The translations under genes were made by a program, and so were the position numbers. Below the pieces are notes generated by a model, which had not been told where the DNA came from, ran no database searches, and was given only the letters and a program-made list of their open reading frames with translations. Shown one piece after another: positions 35,442 to 42,735 of a stretch of 64,000 nt of DNA (the first letter of the stretch is position 1; each line of letters begins with the position of its first letter). The stretch comes from Selenomonas ruminantium subsp. lactilytica TAM6421 (GTDB lineage: Bacteria > Bacillota > Negativicutes > Selenomonadales > Selenomonadaceae): NCBI RefSeq assembly GCF_000284095.1, contig NC_017068.1, positions 1,302,001 to 1,366,000 on the forward strand, given 5' to 3'.

Positions 35442-36553
35442 TGACAATGAAGAAACAACCAGCAGGGCTTCTGGAAAAGCTCTTAAAGAACAGGGAGCAG
35501 GAAGGCGTATCCATAGAGCGTCATATGGATATAGATGTGCATGATTTGGTTCCGAATCCCCAAAACTTTTATTCTATGCGCAATATAGACCGGCTGAAGA
35601 ACCTTATCAAGACCACGGGGAAAGTTGAGGAACTAACGGTCAAATCTGTAGGTAAAGGAAAATATATGGTGGTGGCCGGCCATAGGCGGCGTAAAGCTGT
35701 GCTGGAACTGGTGGAGGAAGGTGCGGCGATTTCATCAAAAGTACCATGCTCTGTGGTAAGTTTTAAGCCAGTGGGGAATAGAAGTGCCGAAGATATGGAG
35801 TTACTGTGGCTGAGCTCCTCCAATATGGGGCAAAGAGAGTATCGTACCATGTCCGAGAAGATACAGGAGGTTGAGCTGATAAGCAGGCTACTGCGCAAGG
35901 ACTATGATGAGGATTATGCTGGCGGCTTTGTAACAGGGGCATTTCGCAGTTACCTGGCACAATTCCTATGTATGACGGATAGCAGGTTGCAGCGGCTGTT
36001 GGCGATGCGAAACGTTGTGCCTGACTATCTGGAAATGATAGATAGCGGGGAACTGAAAGAAACGGCTGCCTATGAACTTACGAATCTTAGTGAAGAAGAG
36101 CAGCATATCCTGATGGATGCCATGGAAGGTCAGGAAATAACTGTGAAGGGGATAAAGCAGAAAAAAGATGAACTCTTTGCCAAAGGACAGACCACAGAAG
36201 CTGATGTGAATTCGGAGGGAGATGGTGATGGGCAGTTGGAGAAAGGTGTTGCAGATTATGGAGCCGCTGATGAAAGCGTAGCAGGTGCGGCAGAAGAAAC
36301 CGTTAACAATGTTGTTCCGGATCCTTTGGCTGATGCTGGCGGGGACGTAGCTGCTCATAGAACTGCAGATAAAAGCCGGCTGATGACGAGCGTGGATATG
36401 CTGATGAGTTATTGCGAGGGCCGCCATGATACTAGTACTAATCCATGCCCGGGCTGTGACTTCGAAGATGGCCAGGGTGGCTGCCGTATGGGGACAAAAC
36501 CATGCGTGTGGCATATAGAGAGTGCGGCTAGAAAGACTTTGCTTGCGTGTTAA
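35438..36553 (+). CDS. parB: ParB-family partition protein with cysteine-rich tail
   Basis: Residues ~30-110 are the ParB/Srx-like CTPase domain: DLVPNPQNFYSM, LIKTTGKVEELTVKS, and the phosphate-binding VVAGHRRRKAV. An HTH/KorB-like helical region follows (~140-240: YLAQFLCMTDSRLQRLLAM...AAYELTNLSEEEQ). Residues ~255-320 are an acidic linker. The last ~45 residues hold six cysteines (CEGRHD..., CPGCDFEDGQGGC, KPCVW, LLAC), which could form a zinc module where canonical ParB has a dimerisation domain. 371 residues. A 33-bp palindrome lies 13 bases behind the stop. Confidence 0.92.
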   Translation: MMTMKKQPAGLLEKLLKNREQEGVSIERHMDIDVHDLVPNPQNFYSMRNIDRLKNLIKTTGKVEELTVKSVGKGKYMVVAGHRRRKAVLELVEEGAAISSKVPCSVVSFKPVGNRSAEDMELLWLSSSNMGQREYRTMSEKIQEVELISRLLRKDYDEDYAGGFVTGAFRSYLAQFLCMTDSRLQRLLAMRNVVPDYLEMIDSGELKETAAYELTNLSEEEQHILMDAMEGQEITVKGIKQKKDELFAKGQTTEADVNSEGDGDGQLEKGVADYGAADESVAGAAEETVNNVVPDPLADAGGDVAAHRTADKSRLMTSVDMLMSYCEGRHDTSTNPCPGCDFEDGQGGCRMGTKPCVWHIESAARKTLLAC

Positions 36554-36566
36554 TTGGGGATAAGGT

Positions 36567-36599
36567 AGCCGAGGATGTTAATTATTAACATCCTCGGCT
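36567..36599. repeat. palindrome 1 (candidate parS), longest copy
   Basis: Core ATGTTAATTATTAACAT with matching flanks; the perfect inverted repeat spans 33 bases around a central T at 36583. It sits between parB and the next gene, as parS sites commonly do. It lacks a T run, so it is not a standard terminator. Five further copies of the core occur to base 53368. Confidence 0.8.
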
Positions 36600-36615
36600 G
36601 GAAAGGAACGGCACT

Positions 36616-37329
36616 ATGAGGAAAGCAACACCAAAGGTTAGGCTATATCTGGCACAGCAGGTGTTGGAGCAATATTATAAGGGAACTGACGAACCGAGTG
36701 AAGCGCAGAAGGCTTGGATGAATAAATTGTATGGGAACAACCCGGACAGTAGGGGAATAAGGAAATTGCGTATGCGCCTGCTGGATAGGGAATGCAGTGA
36801 GATTATCGTAAGTGCAGTCATTGCGGATGCCACGCAGGAGGAAAAGATATTCCTGCGGGATAAGTACAAACTACGCCGTAATTTCACGGCCATAAGCTGC
36901 AGGCTCCATGTGCATGTCAATGGACTGCAGCGTTGGCGGGATAGATTCCTCAATGAGATTGCGCAGATGCTGAATTATGAACTGCCAGAACGGGATGTAT
37001 GGTCATATCGTAAGGTAGGGGCACTCATTAAGGTACTGGAGCGCAATATAGAGTTCCTGGAACAAAATGATGAGGAAACGGATAAGGATTCGTTAAAGCG
37101 GCTTTGCGCATTAAGAGATCGATATCGCATTCTACATGCTGGTATGGAGAAATATCTGTTTTCTGAGTCTGATTCCACGAGGATAAGGGTTGTCAGGGAA
37201 CGTTTGCTCCATGTTGATCTGGGCTCAGCAGAACTTGCTGATTTTGTGGGGTTCTCCCATACGACAGTGGATTTGTGCCTGGCAGATTTTCTGAAGAAAT
37301 ACTATTATCTTGGTGCTGGGGGGGCCTGA
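36616..37329 (+). CDS. hypothetical protein with putative sigma-region-4-like HTH
   Basis: Basic helical protein of 237 residues that I cannot name. The segment ~70-125 (IVSAVIADATQEEKIFLRDKYKL...LHVHVNGLQRWRDRFLNEI) resembles HTH elements of phage late-gene regulators/ArpU or sigma region 4. A second possible HTH is near the C-terminus (VDLGSAELADFVGFSHTTVDLCLADFL). Start ATG 36616 behind AAAGGAA. It lies between the parB/palindrome and AbiE genes. Confidence 0.7.
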   Translation: MRKATPKVRLYLAQQVLEQYYKGTDEPSEAQKAWMNKLYGNNPDSRGIRKLRMRLLDRECSEIIVSAVIADATQEEKIFLRDKYKLRRNFTAISCRLHVHVNGLQRWRDRFLNEIAQMLNYELPERDVWSYRKVGALIKVLERNIEFLEQNDEETDKDSLKRLCALRDRYRILHAGMEKYLFSESDSTRIRVVRERLLHVDLGSAELADFVGFSHTTVDLCLADFLKKYYYLGAGGA

Positions 37330-37363
37330 ATACAAAATGGGTGTTTCTGGATATGTCATTGAA

Positions 37364-37460
37364 GTAATAACTCACATATAATTATATAATGTGAGTTATT
37401 ACATAAATGTTGACAGTGAGATAAAGAAATCGATATAATAATTTCAGTAAAAACTCACAT
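37364..37460 (+). promoter_or_regulatory. operator-promoter of the AbiE operon
   Basis: Perfect 14-bp inverted repeat GTAATAACTCACAT / ATGTGAGTTATTAC (37364-37377 and 37389-37402, 11-base spacer), then -35 TTGACA (37410-37415), 18-base spacer, -10 TATAAT (37434-37439). A further half-site ACTCACAT at 37453-37460 lies just downstream of the -10. Known AbiEi antitoxins repress their own promoter by binding inverted repeats around it, so this arrangement fits autoregulation. Confidence 0.8.
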
Positions 37461-37504
37461 TGTATAACGAAGTGTGTGCTGACAGTAAAATGGAGGTCTT
37501 AAAC

Positions 37505-38047
37505 ATGCTTATGCCATATGCAGAGGCCGTAAAAGAATATGGTTCAGGATACAAGCTGAAAAAGGCTGTGAATTTGGGAGAAATATATAAACTTTCGCCT
37601 GGGGTTTATGCCCGGCGGTCTACGGCCACAGAGATGGAAAAGCTGCAAGTAAGGTATAAGACGGCCATATTTACCATGGATAGTGCCTTTTATTTTCTCG
37701 GACTGACGGATGTAGTGCCGGAGAAGTGGCATATGGCTACAGCCCGTAATTCAACTCGCATACCCAGCGAAAAGGTACATCAGTACTTTGAAACTGCCAA
37801 CTATTATGGAATTGGCAAATCTATGGTAGATTTCAATGGCGCTGAACTCCGCTGCTATGATCAGGAGCGTATGCTCTTGGAGCTGGTGCGACATAGAAAA
37901 ACGATGCCGTTCGATTTTTACAAGGAAATTGTACAAAGCTATCGCAGGCGCTATGAGAGCATAGATTACGGCAAATTGGATGATTATATTGATGCTATGC
38001 AAAGCCGTACTGATTTTTACGATGTTATACAACGGGAGATTTTCTGA
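37505..38047 (+). CDS. abiEi: AbiEi family antitoxin / transcriptional autoregulator
   Basis: Protein of 180 residues. The start is ATG 37505 behind GGAGG (37492-37496); an earlier in-frame TTG lies in the operator and is unlikely. The N-terminus (YAEAVKEYGSGYKLKKAVNLGEIYKLSPGVYAR) is the short winged helix of AbiEi proteins. The C-terminal part includes LTDVVPEKWHMAT and YDQERMLLELVRHRKTMPFDFYKEIVQSYRR (pattern only), typical of the family. AbiE is a type IV toxin-antitoxin/abortive infection system. The stop codon overlaps the toxin gene. Confidence 0.9.
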   Translation: MLMPYAEAVKEYGSGYKLKKAVNLGEIYKLSPGVYARRSTATEMEKLQVRYKTAIFTMDSAFYFLGLTDVVPEKWHMATARNSTRIPSEKVHQYFETANYYGIGKSMVDFNGAELRCYDQERMLLELVRHRKTMPFDFYKEIVQSYRRRYESIDYGKLDDYIDAMQSRTDFYDVIQREIF

Positions 38048-38859
38048 TGAAACTGAAAGATATGATAAAGGCCTACGAAGATGAAGGCTATGATAATGTG
38101 CAGGCGCAGGCTCGTGTGAGCCAGGACGTAGTGGTAATGAATATTGCTGCCAGCTCTTTGAAACGGAATGTTACGATCAAAGGCGGCGTGGTCATGCATA
38201 ATATGTCGCATGACAGCCGCCGAGCAACGCAGGATATCGATTTTGACTTTATACATTACTCTCTGTCGGATGAATCCATACGATTGTTTCTGGATAAGAT
38301 AAGCAATGCAGAGTTCAAGTTGGAGCCGACAGGTGAGATAGAAGAACTGCGGCAGCAGGACTATCACGGCAAACGAGTTCATATTGTGATAACGGATGTG
38401 GATGGTACCACGATAAAGACAAAAATGGATATTGGGGTGCATAAGAATCTGTCCATAGAGCAGGATGAATACTGTTTTGATATTGCCTATCTCGATGACG
38501 GCCCTACTGTATTAATCAACTCCAAGGAGCAGATGTTCACGGAGAAGCTGCGGTCAATCCTTAAATTTGGCCCCACGTCCACCCGCTACAAGGATATCTT
38601 CGACATGTACTATTTGGCGCAGTTATCTGGTATGAGCTGGGAGAAGCTGCGGGCATGCATTAAGCTGTTGATTTTTGATGATGAGGGTATGAGAGAAAAT
38701 ACGCCGGAGGAAATGCTGCGGCGTATACAGCGGACACTTAGCAATCGCATCTATCGGCAAAAACTTAGCCGTGCCCGCAAGAATTGGCTGGATGTAGATA
38801 GTGATACGGTTTTGGAGCAGCTGCTGACCTTCCTGGAAAACGTGCTCAAAAAGCCATAA
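38047..38859 (+). CDS. abiEii: AbiEii family nucleotidyltransferase toxin
   Basis: Nucleotidyltransferase-fold toxin of 270 residues. Motif I/II is visible around residues 45-67: a Gly-Gly (IKGGVVMHN), then RRATQDIDFDF carrying the DxD metal ligands. A third carboxylate lies in TKMDIGVHK, and MFTEKLRSILKFGPTSTRYKDIFDMYYL is the conserved helical part with the family's K...D motif. AbiEii/MenT proteins transfer nucleotides (to tRNA in MenT). All catalytic residues seem present, so the toxin is probably active. Confidence 0.92.
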   Translation: MKLKDMIKAYEDEGYDNVQAQARVSQDVVVMNIAASSLKRNVTIKGGVVMHNMSHDSRRATQDIDFDFIHYSLSDESIRLFLDKISNAEFKLEPTGEIEELRQQDYHGKRVHIVITDVDGTTIKTKMDIGVHKNLSIEQDEYCFDIAYLDDGPTVLINSKEQMFTEKLRSILKFGPTSTRYKDIFDMYYLAQLSGMSWEKLRACIKLLIFDDEGMRENTPEEMLRRIQRTLSNRIYRQKLSRARKNWLDVDSDTVLEQLLTFLENVLKKP

Positions 38860-38931
38860 GAAAAGGTATACTTTTCGTAGGTTGGATGCATCCTCAACTC
38901 AGTATATGATATTGGGCGAGGAGTGATGAAC

Positions 38932-39534
38932 ATGGATCAATATGTAACTGGCAGTATTATCAAACGGCTTCGCGAAAGCAGAAAGATGACGCAATTGCAG
39001 CTGGCAGAAGCGCTCAATGTAAGTGACAAGACGATATCCAAATGGGAAAACGGGCGCGGTTATCCTGATATCGCTTTATTGGAACCACTGGCCAAGACTC
39101 TGAGATTGTCTGTCTCAGAACTCCTGGCTGGCGAAAGTATCAGCAATACCAATCGTTGTTTCAACATGAAGAAGATAAAGTTTTATGTATGCCCTATCTG
39201 TGGCAATGTTATAATAACCACAGGACGGGCTGCTATCAGCTGCTGCGGCATAATGCTTCCGGATTTGGAGCCGGAGACGGCTGATTCAACTCATACGGTT
39301 CATGTTGAACAGGTAGAAGACGAATATTACGTTGCCATAGATCATGAGATGGGTAAGAAGCATTACATATCGTTTGTGGTTGCTGTCAAAGAAGACGGAT
39401 ATGATTTGAAGAAGTTTTATCCAGAAGGTGCGGCAGAGGCGCGGTTTAAGCGGAGCAATGTTCGAAATTTGTATTATTACTGCAATCAGCATGGCTTGTT
39501 TCAGATACCGTTAGGTTCTGTTAAAAGCAGGTGA
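38932..39534 (+). CDS. HTH regulator fused to a desulfoferrodoxin-like domain
   Basis: Protein of 200 residues starting at ATG 38932 (GAGGAG nine bases upstream). Residues ~5-65 are an XRE HTH (LRESRKMTQLQLAEALNVSDKTISKWENGRGYPD). Residues ~80-115 carry a desulforedoxin-like metal knuckle (FYVCPICGNVI...ISCCGIML, CxxC plus CC). The C-terminal part HTVHVEQVEDEYYVAIDHEMGKKHYISFVV recalls the superoxide-reductase iron centre. Probably an iron-containing redox-responsive regulator; the two genes that follow are flavodoxin-like and GNAT proteins. Confidence 0.85.
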   Translation: MDQYVTGSIIKRLRESRKMTQLQLAEALNVSDKTISKWENGRGYPDIALLEPLAKTLRLSVSELLAGESISNTNRCFNMKKIKFYVCPICGNVIITTGRAAISCCGIMLPDLEPETADSTHTVHVEQVEDEYYVAIDHEMGKKHYISFVVAVKEDGYDLKKFYPEGAAEARFKRSNVRNLYYYCNQHGLFQIPLGSVKSR

Positions 39535-39576
39535 GCATAAGCTGAGAGCAGGCGGTATTGGTTTGCAGGAGGGCTG

Positions 39577-40119
39577 ATGATGAGCAGGATTGTTGTATTG
39601 GTAGGCAGTAATCGAAAAGGTGGCAATACGGATTTGTTGGCAAAGGCGTTTGCTGATGGTGCCCGTGAGCATCATGAGGTGGAGCTGATATCCGTAACAG
39701 ATTACAAGGTGGGGCCTTGTCTTGGATGTAACAGCTGTTTTCAGAAGGAAGGTCATCCCTGCTTTCAGCAGGATGATATGCAGCTGATATATGACAAGCT
39801 AAAAGAGGCCGATATACTGGTCGTTGCCTCACCGGTATATTTTTACGGACTCAGTGCCCAGTTGAAGGCTGTTATCGACCGCCTGCATAATCCTATCCGG
39901 GATACATTTAAGATTCGGAAATTAGCTATGCTGCTGGTAGGTGCGGCAACACTGCCTGAACTTTTCGATGCAATACTTGCGCAGTACAAGCTGGTATTGA
40001 ATTTCTTCAAGTTGGAGGATGGAGGGACAGTGCTGGTGCGCGGTGCTAAGGAAAAAGGGGATGTTCGGCAGGGGAACAGCCTGCAGCAGGCATTTCAGTT
40101 GGGAAAGACCATTTCTTGA
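39577..40119 (+). CDS. flavodoxin-family NAD(P)H-dependent oxidoreductase
   Basis: FMN-binding fold of 180 residues: VLVGSNRKGGNTDLLAKAF is the phosphate-binding loop, and CLGCNSCFQKEGHPCFQQDDM is the Cys-rich insert seen in iron-sulfur flavoproteins and NADPH-FMN reductases, followed by ILVVASPVYFYGLSAQLKAVIDRL. Located 42 bases behind the HTH-desulfoferrodoxin regulator and likely its target. Confidence 0.88.
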   Translation: MMSRIVVLVGSNRKGGNTDLLAKAFADGAREHHEVELISVTDYKVGPCLGCNSCFQKEGHPCFQQDDMQLIYDKLKEADILVVASPVYFYGLSAQLKAVIDRLHNPIRDTFKIRKLAMLLVGAATLPELFDAILAQYKLVLNFFKLEDGGTVLVRGAKEKGDVRQGNSLQQAFQLGKTIS

Positions 40120-40129
40120 TAGATTGACT

Positions 40130-40585
40130 ATGGAGACAGCATTGGTGCGAATATATAAAGAGCTGGATAAATGGAAGCACAGGCATTTGCTGTTACTGGC
40201 AGATGAGCAGGAAAGTATGGTTGAGAAGTATTTGGCTTCTGGTACGATGTATGTGCTGGAGGATTCCGGGGTAAAGGCTGAATGCGTGGTTACCGATGAG
40301 GGAAATCATGTGCTGGAAATAAAGAATATCGCCGTTATGCCAAAATCACAGGGCTATGGTTATGGGAAAAAGCTCATTGGCTTTTTGGTAAAACAGTATG
40401 CGGGCAATTATGATTATATTCAGGGTGGCACCGGAGATAGTCCCCTTACTATACCCTTTTACGAACATTGTGGCTTTACCCGTTATGATGTACGGAAAAA
40501 TTTCTTTCTGGATAATTACGACCATGTTATCGTTGAAGGAGGGAAACAGTTGGTTGATATGGTGTTGTTGCACAGGAAGATTTGA
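40130..40585 (+). CDS. GNAT family N-acetyltransferase
   Basis: Acetyl-CoA-dependent acetyltransferase of 151 residues. The acetyl-CoA loop is in IAVMPKSQGYGYGKKLIGFLV; the C-terminal GGTGDSPLTIPFYEHCGFTRY is the usual beta5-alpha4 part. Start taken at ATG 40130 after the flavodoxin stop. Substrate unknown. Third gene of the redox mini-cluster. Confidence 0.85.
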   Translation: METALVRIYKELDKWKHRHLLLLADEQESMVEKYLASGTMYVLEDSGVKAECVVTDEGNHVLEIKNIAVMPKSQGYGYGKKLIGFLVKQYAGNYDYIQGGTGDSPLTIPFYEHCGFTRYDVRKNFFLDNYDHVIVEGGKQLVDMVLLHRKI

Positions 40586-40667
40586 CGGATGGTTTTTTGA
40601 GCCTTTACGATTAACTTGGAAATATACGAAAAATGAGGATGTGGACAAATGCTGTTCACATCCTCTT

Positions 40668-40690
40668 AGGATGTTAATTATTAACATCCT
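40668..40690. repeat. palindrome 2 (candidate parS)
   Basis: AGG-ATGTTAATTATTAACAT-CCT, 23 bases perfect around 40679. It overlaps the final codons and stop of the AP2-like frame on the minus strand, so the site is embedded in coding sequence. Confidence 0.8.
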
Positions 40691-40965
40691 GAGTTATCCA
40701 GTTGTTGGATGAGGGGCGCAAAGTATTGCTCCTCAGCGTCAAGGCGGGCACGTATGACATCTTCAAGTGTCGGGAAATGACCAATGTAGTGATATATGCC
40801 CTGACTGGTAATCGCTACTTCATAGGCGTTGTGATTTAAGCGTTTTTGCATGTGGATGTCCCTTATACCAGTGTTGCTGTTGGACTTGTGGTAACGGATA
40901 GAATCGTTGGTTTTTAGCTTTTGGGCTGCTGGCTCCCGTGGAGCGGCCATTTTTTGAGGTTGCAT
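40681..40965 (-). CDS. AP2-like DNA-binding domain, -1 frame continuation of the nine-module protein
   Basis: Open frame of about 94 codons whose central part, KLKTNDSIRYHKSNSNTG then YEVAITSQGIYHYIGHFPTLEDVIRARLDAEE, has the AP2/integrase-type DNA-binding fold pattern (N-T-G-I-R, three strands with Y-x-x-I-x-x-x-G-x-x-x-Y-x-G-x-F, then the helix). It has no ribosome-binding site. It overlaps the end of the nine-module frame by 52 bases and the two frames meet at an A6 run. The decayed paralogue at 45,470-46,445 carries the same domain joined to the modules. Best read as the C-terminal domain of one longer protein reached by frameshift, slippage or broken by a mutation. Confidence 0.75.
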   Translation of the reverse strand: MQPQKMAAPREPAAQKLKTNDSIRYHKSNSNTGIRDIHMQKRLNHNAYEVAITSQGIYHYIGHFPTLEDVIRARLDAEEQYFAPLIQQLDNSGC

Positions 40966-42614
40966 CCGCAGCTCCGTTTAATTCCCTGAGTGAGCTGGGA
41001 TGTGGTAGCAAGTGTGTATTCACCGCAGTCACAGAGGCAAAGAAGCCTGAAATCATGGGGACTGATTTCGAGAATTCGTTTAACCGTTAGGTGATGAAAG
41101 CGTTTTCCGATAAGAGTTTCCTTATTTTGCAGGCGAAGATATTTGCAATTACGGCCACAGGTGGCTTTCTGATTGTTAATGAGTTGGCTGGTAGAGAGAT
41201 ATACGTCGTTACCGCAATCACAGAAACAATGCCACTTGGACTTATAGTCGGTGTCGCTACTGCGGGCGATAACAGTAAGGTGGCCAAAGCGTTTTCCTGT
41301 TAAATCTATGGATGCTTTATCCCTGATAGACTTAAGGCATCCGCATGAGGAATAAGCACCTCTGAGAAATGCAGAGGTAGTTACTTCGAAAGTGTTGCCA
41401 CAGTCACATCGGCAAATCCAGCTTGATTTGCGGAGTGGGTTGTTACTGTGGGAGATAACCGTTAGATGCTTGATGTGTTTCCCGATGAGATCGGGGATAT
41501 GGAATTTTCGGTTGCGTGATCTGCTGCAGCCACAACTGATATCATGGCCATTAAGCAGGCGACTGGTGGTAAGCGAGACTTCATTGCCACATTCGCAGCG
41601 GCAAATCCAGGTTCTTGTTCGCTTAGGGTTGCGATGTCGGGAAATGACGGTTAATCTGCCAAATTTTTGTCCTATAAGGTCAATGATCTCTAGTTCCGAG
41701 GTTCCTGTGTGGCACCCACAGCTTCGAAGACCTTTTAGGAGAAGACTGGTTCTTAGATAGACTTCGTTGCCGCAGTCACAACGGCAAAGCCAGTTTGATC
41801 TATAAAGCGGATTTTTGTTGCGGGCGATAACGGTTAAATGTCCAAAGCGTTCACCGACAAGATTCAGCGTGTTTAAATAATTGGTTCCAGTGACACATCC
41901 ACAGCTGCGTCGCCTGCCTGTGATCAGGCTTGTGGCAGAAAAATACCCTTCATTGCCGCAATCACAACGACAGAGCCATTGGGATTTATGAAGCGGATCG
42001 GGATGGCGTGCGATGACTTTTAGGTGTCCGAATTGCCTGCCGGTAAGGTCAAATAGCGTATATTTCCTTACACGTTGGCTGCAGCCGCAACTCTTTACTC
42101 CGCCTCGCAGATCGCTGGTGAGAAGATAGATTTCCTTACCGCAGTCACAGCGACAAAGCCAACTAGATGTACGGCGTGGGCGGGAATCCCTGACAATAAC
42201 TGTGAGATAGCCAAAACGCTGGCCAACAAGGTCAAGATTTTGTATTTCTTTGGTGCCCGTTTTACATCCACAACTGCGTCGCTTACCTTTGATTAAAGGA
42301 CCGGTGTAGAAATAAACATCATTGCCGCAATCGCAATGGCAGAGCCACTTGGTGTTGTTGCGAGCGGAATTATCGCGAGAAATAACAGTCAGGTGGCCAA
42401 ATCTTTGTCCGGTAAGGTCAATCGATGAATATTTATCACTAAAGTGACTGCAGCCACAGCTTTTTATTCCTCGCACCAAGTCACTGGTGATGACATAGAT
42501 TTCCTTGCCACAGTCACAGCGACACAACCAGCTGCCCCTGTGCAGGGAACGTGGATCTTTAGCTATGACGGTCAGATGTCCAAAGCGGTCGCCGATGTTG
42601 ATCGTGGTGTTCAT
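40914..42614 (-). CDS. protein of nine tandem CDCG/CGC cysteine modules
   Basis: A 566-residue protein consisting entirely of nine consecutive modules of about 62 residues. Each begins D-L-x-G-x-R-F-G-H-L-T-V-I, continues to W-L-C-R-C-D-C-G-N-E, then a Ser/Thr-rich strand and ends R-S-C-G-C: five Cys per module, suggesting metal binding. Module 8 has an altered end (TCGRNCKYL) and module 9 a variant start (IGKRFHHLTV). Similar single modules occur in phage proteins, often beside HNH or AP2 domains; no HNH nuclease is seen here. ATG at 42614 behind AGAAGGA. DNA-binding is inferred from the attached AP2-like frame. Confidence 0.9.
   Translation of the reverse strand: MNTTINIGDRFGHLTVIAKDPRSLHRGSWLCRCDCGKEIYVITSDLVRGIKSCGCSHFSDKYSSIDLTGQRFGHLTVISRDNSARNNTKWLCHCDCGNDVYFYTGPLIKGKRRSCGCKTGTKEIQNLDLVGQRFGYLTVIVRDSRPRRTSSWLCRCDCGKEIYLLTSDLRGGVKSCGCSQRVRKYTLFDLTGRQFGHLKVIARHPDPLHKSQWLCRCDCGNEGYFSATSLITGRRRSCGCVTGTNYLNTLNLVGERFGHLTVIARNKNPLYRSNWLCRCDCGNEVYLRTSLLLKGLRSCGCHTGTSELEIIDLIGQKFGRLTVISRHRNPKRTRTWICRCECGNEVSLTTSRLLNGHDISCGCSRSRNRKFHIPDLIGKHIKHLTVISHSNNPLRKSSWICRCDCGNTFEVTTSAFLRGAYSSCGCLKSIRDKASIDLTGKRFGHLTVIARSSDTDYKSKWHCFCDCGNDVYLSTSQLINNQKATCGRNCKYLRLQNKETLIGKRFHHLTVKRILEISPHDFRLLCLCDCGEYTLATTSQLTQGIKRSCGCNLKKWPLHGSQQPKS
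40950..40955 (-). other. A6 run at the frame transition (slippage candidate)
   Basis: On the minus strand the nine-module frame reads CTC AAA AAA TGG here. A -1 slip, or one extra A in the mRNA or DNA, continues as ATG GCC into the AP2-like frame. Could be programmed slippage, phase variation, a fixed mutation, or a homopolymer sequencing error. Confidence 0.6.
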
Positions 42615-42735
42615 GATATTTTCCTTCTAACAATAGTCATAGGCGTAATGGCGAAGAAAATTTTATTGAGTGTTGATAATATAATGTTGATGATTACGCG
42701 AAGACCTTGGACAGGCTTATAATAGGAAATGTTAT

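Noticed and set aside
36567-36599. Rho-independent terminator after parB
   Set aside because: The stem is AT-rich in its centre, there is no T run behind it, and the same core recurs at five other places.
40914-42614. Regular ~186-base periodicity suggestive of a CRISPR or satellite array
   Set aside because: The repeats are coding modules in one continuous minus-strand frame with conserved residues and variable bases; there are no short identical repeats with unique spacers.
40914-42614. Homing endonuclease (HNH) gene
   Set aside because: The module type occurs near HNH nucleases in phages, but no HNH or other nuclease motif is present in either copy.
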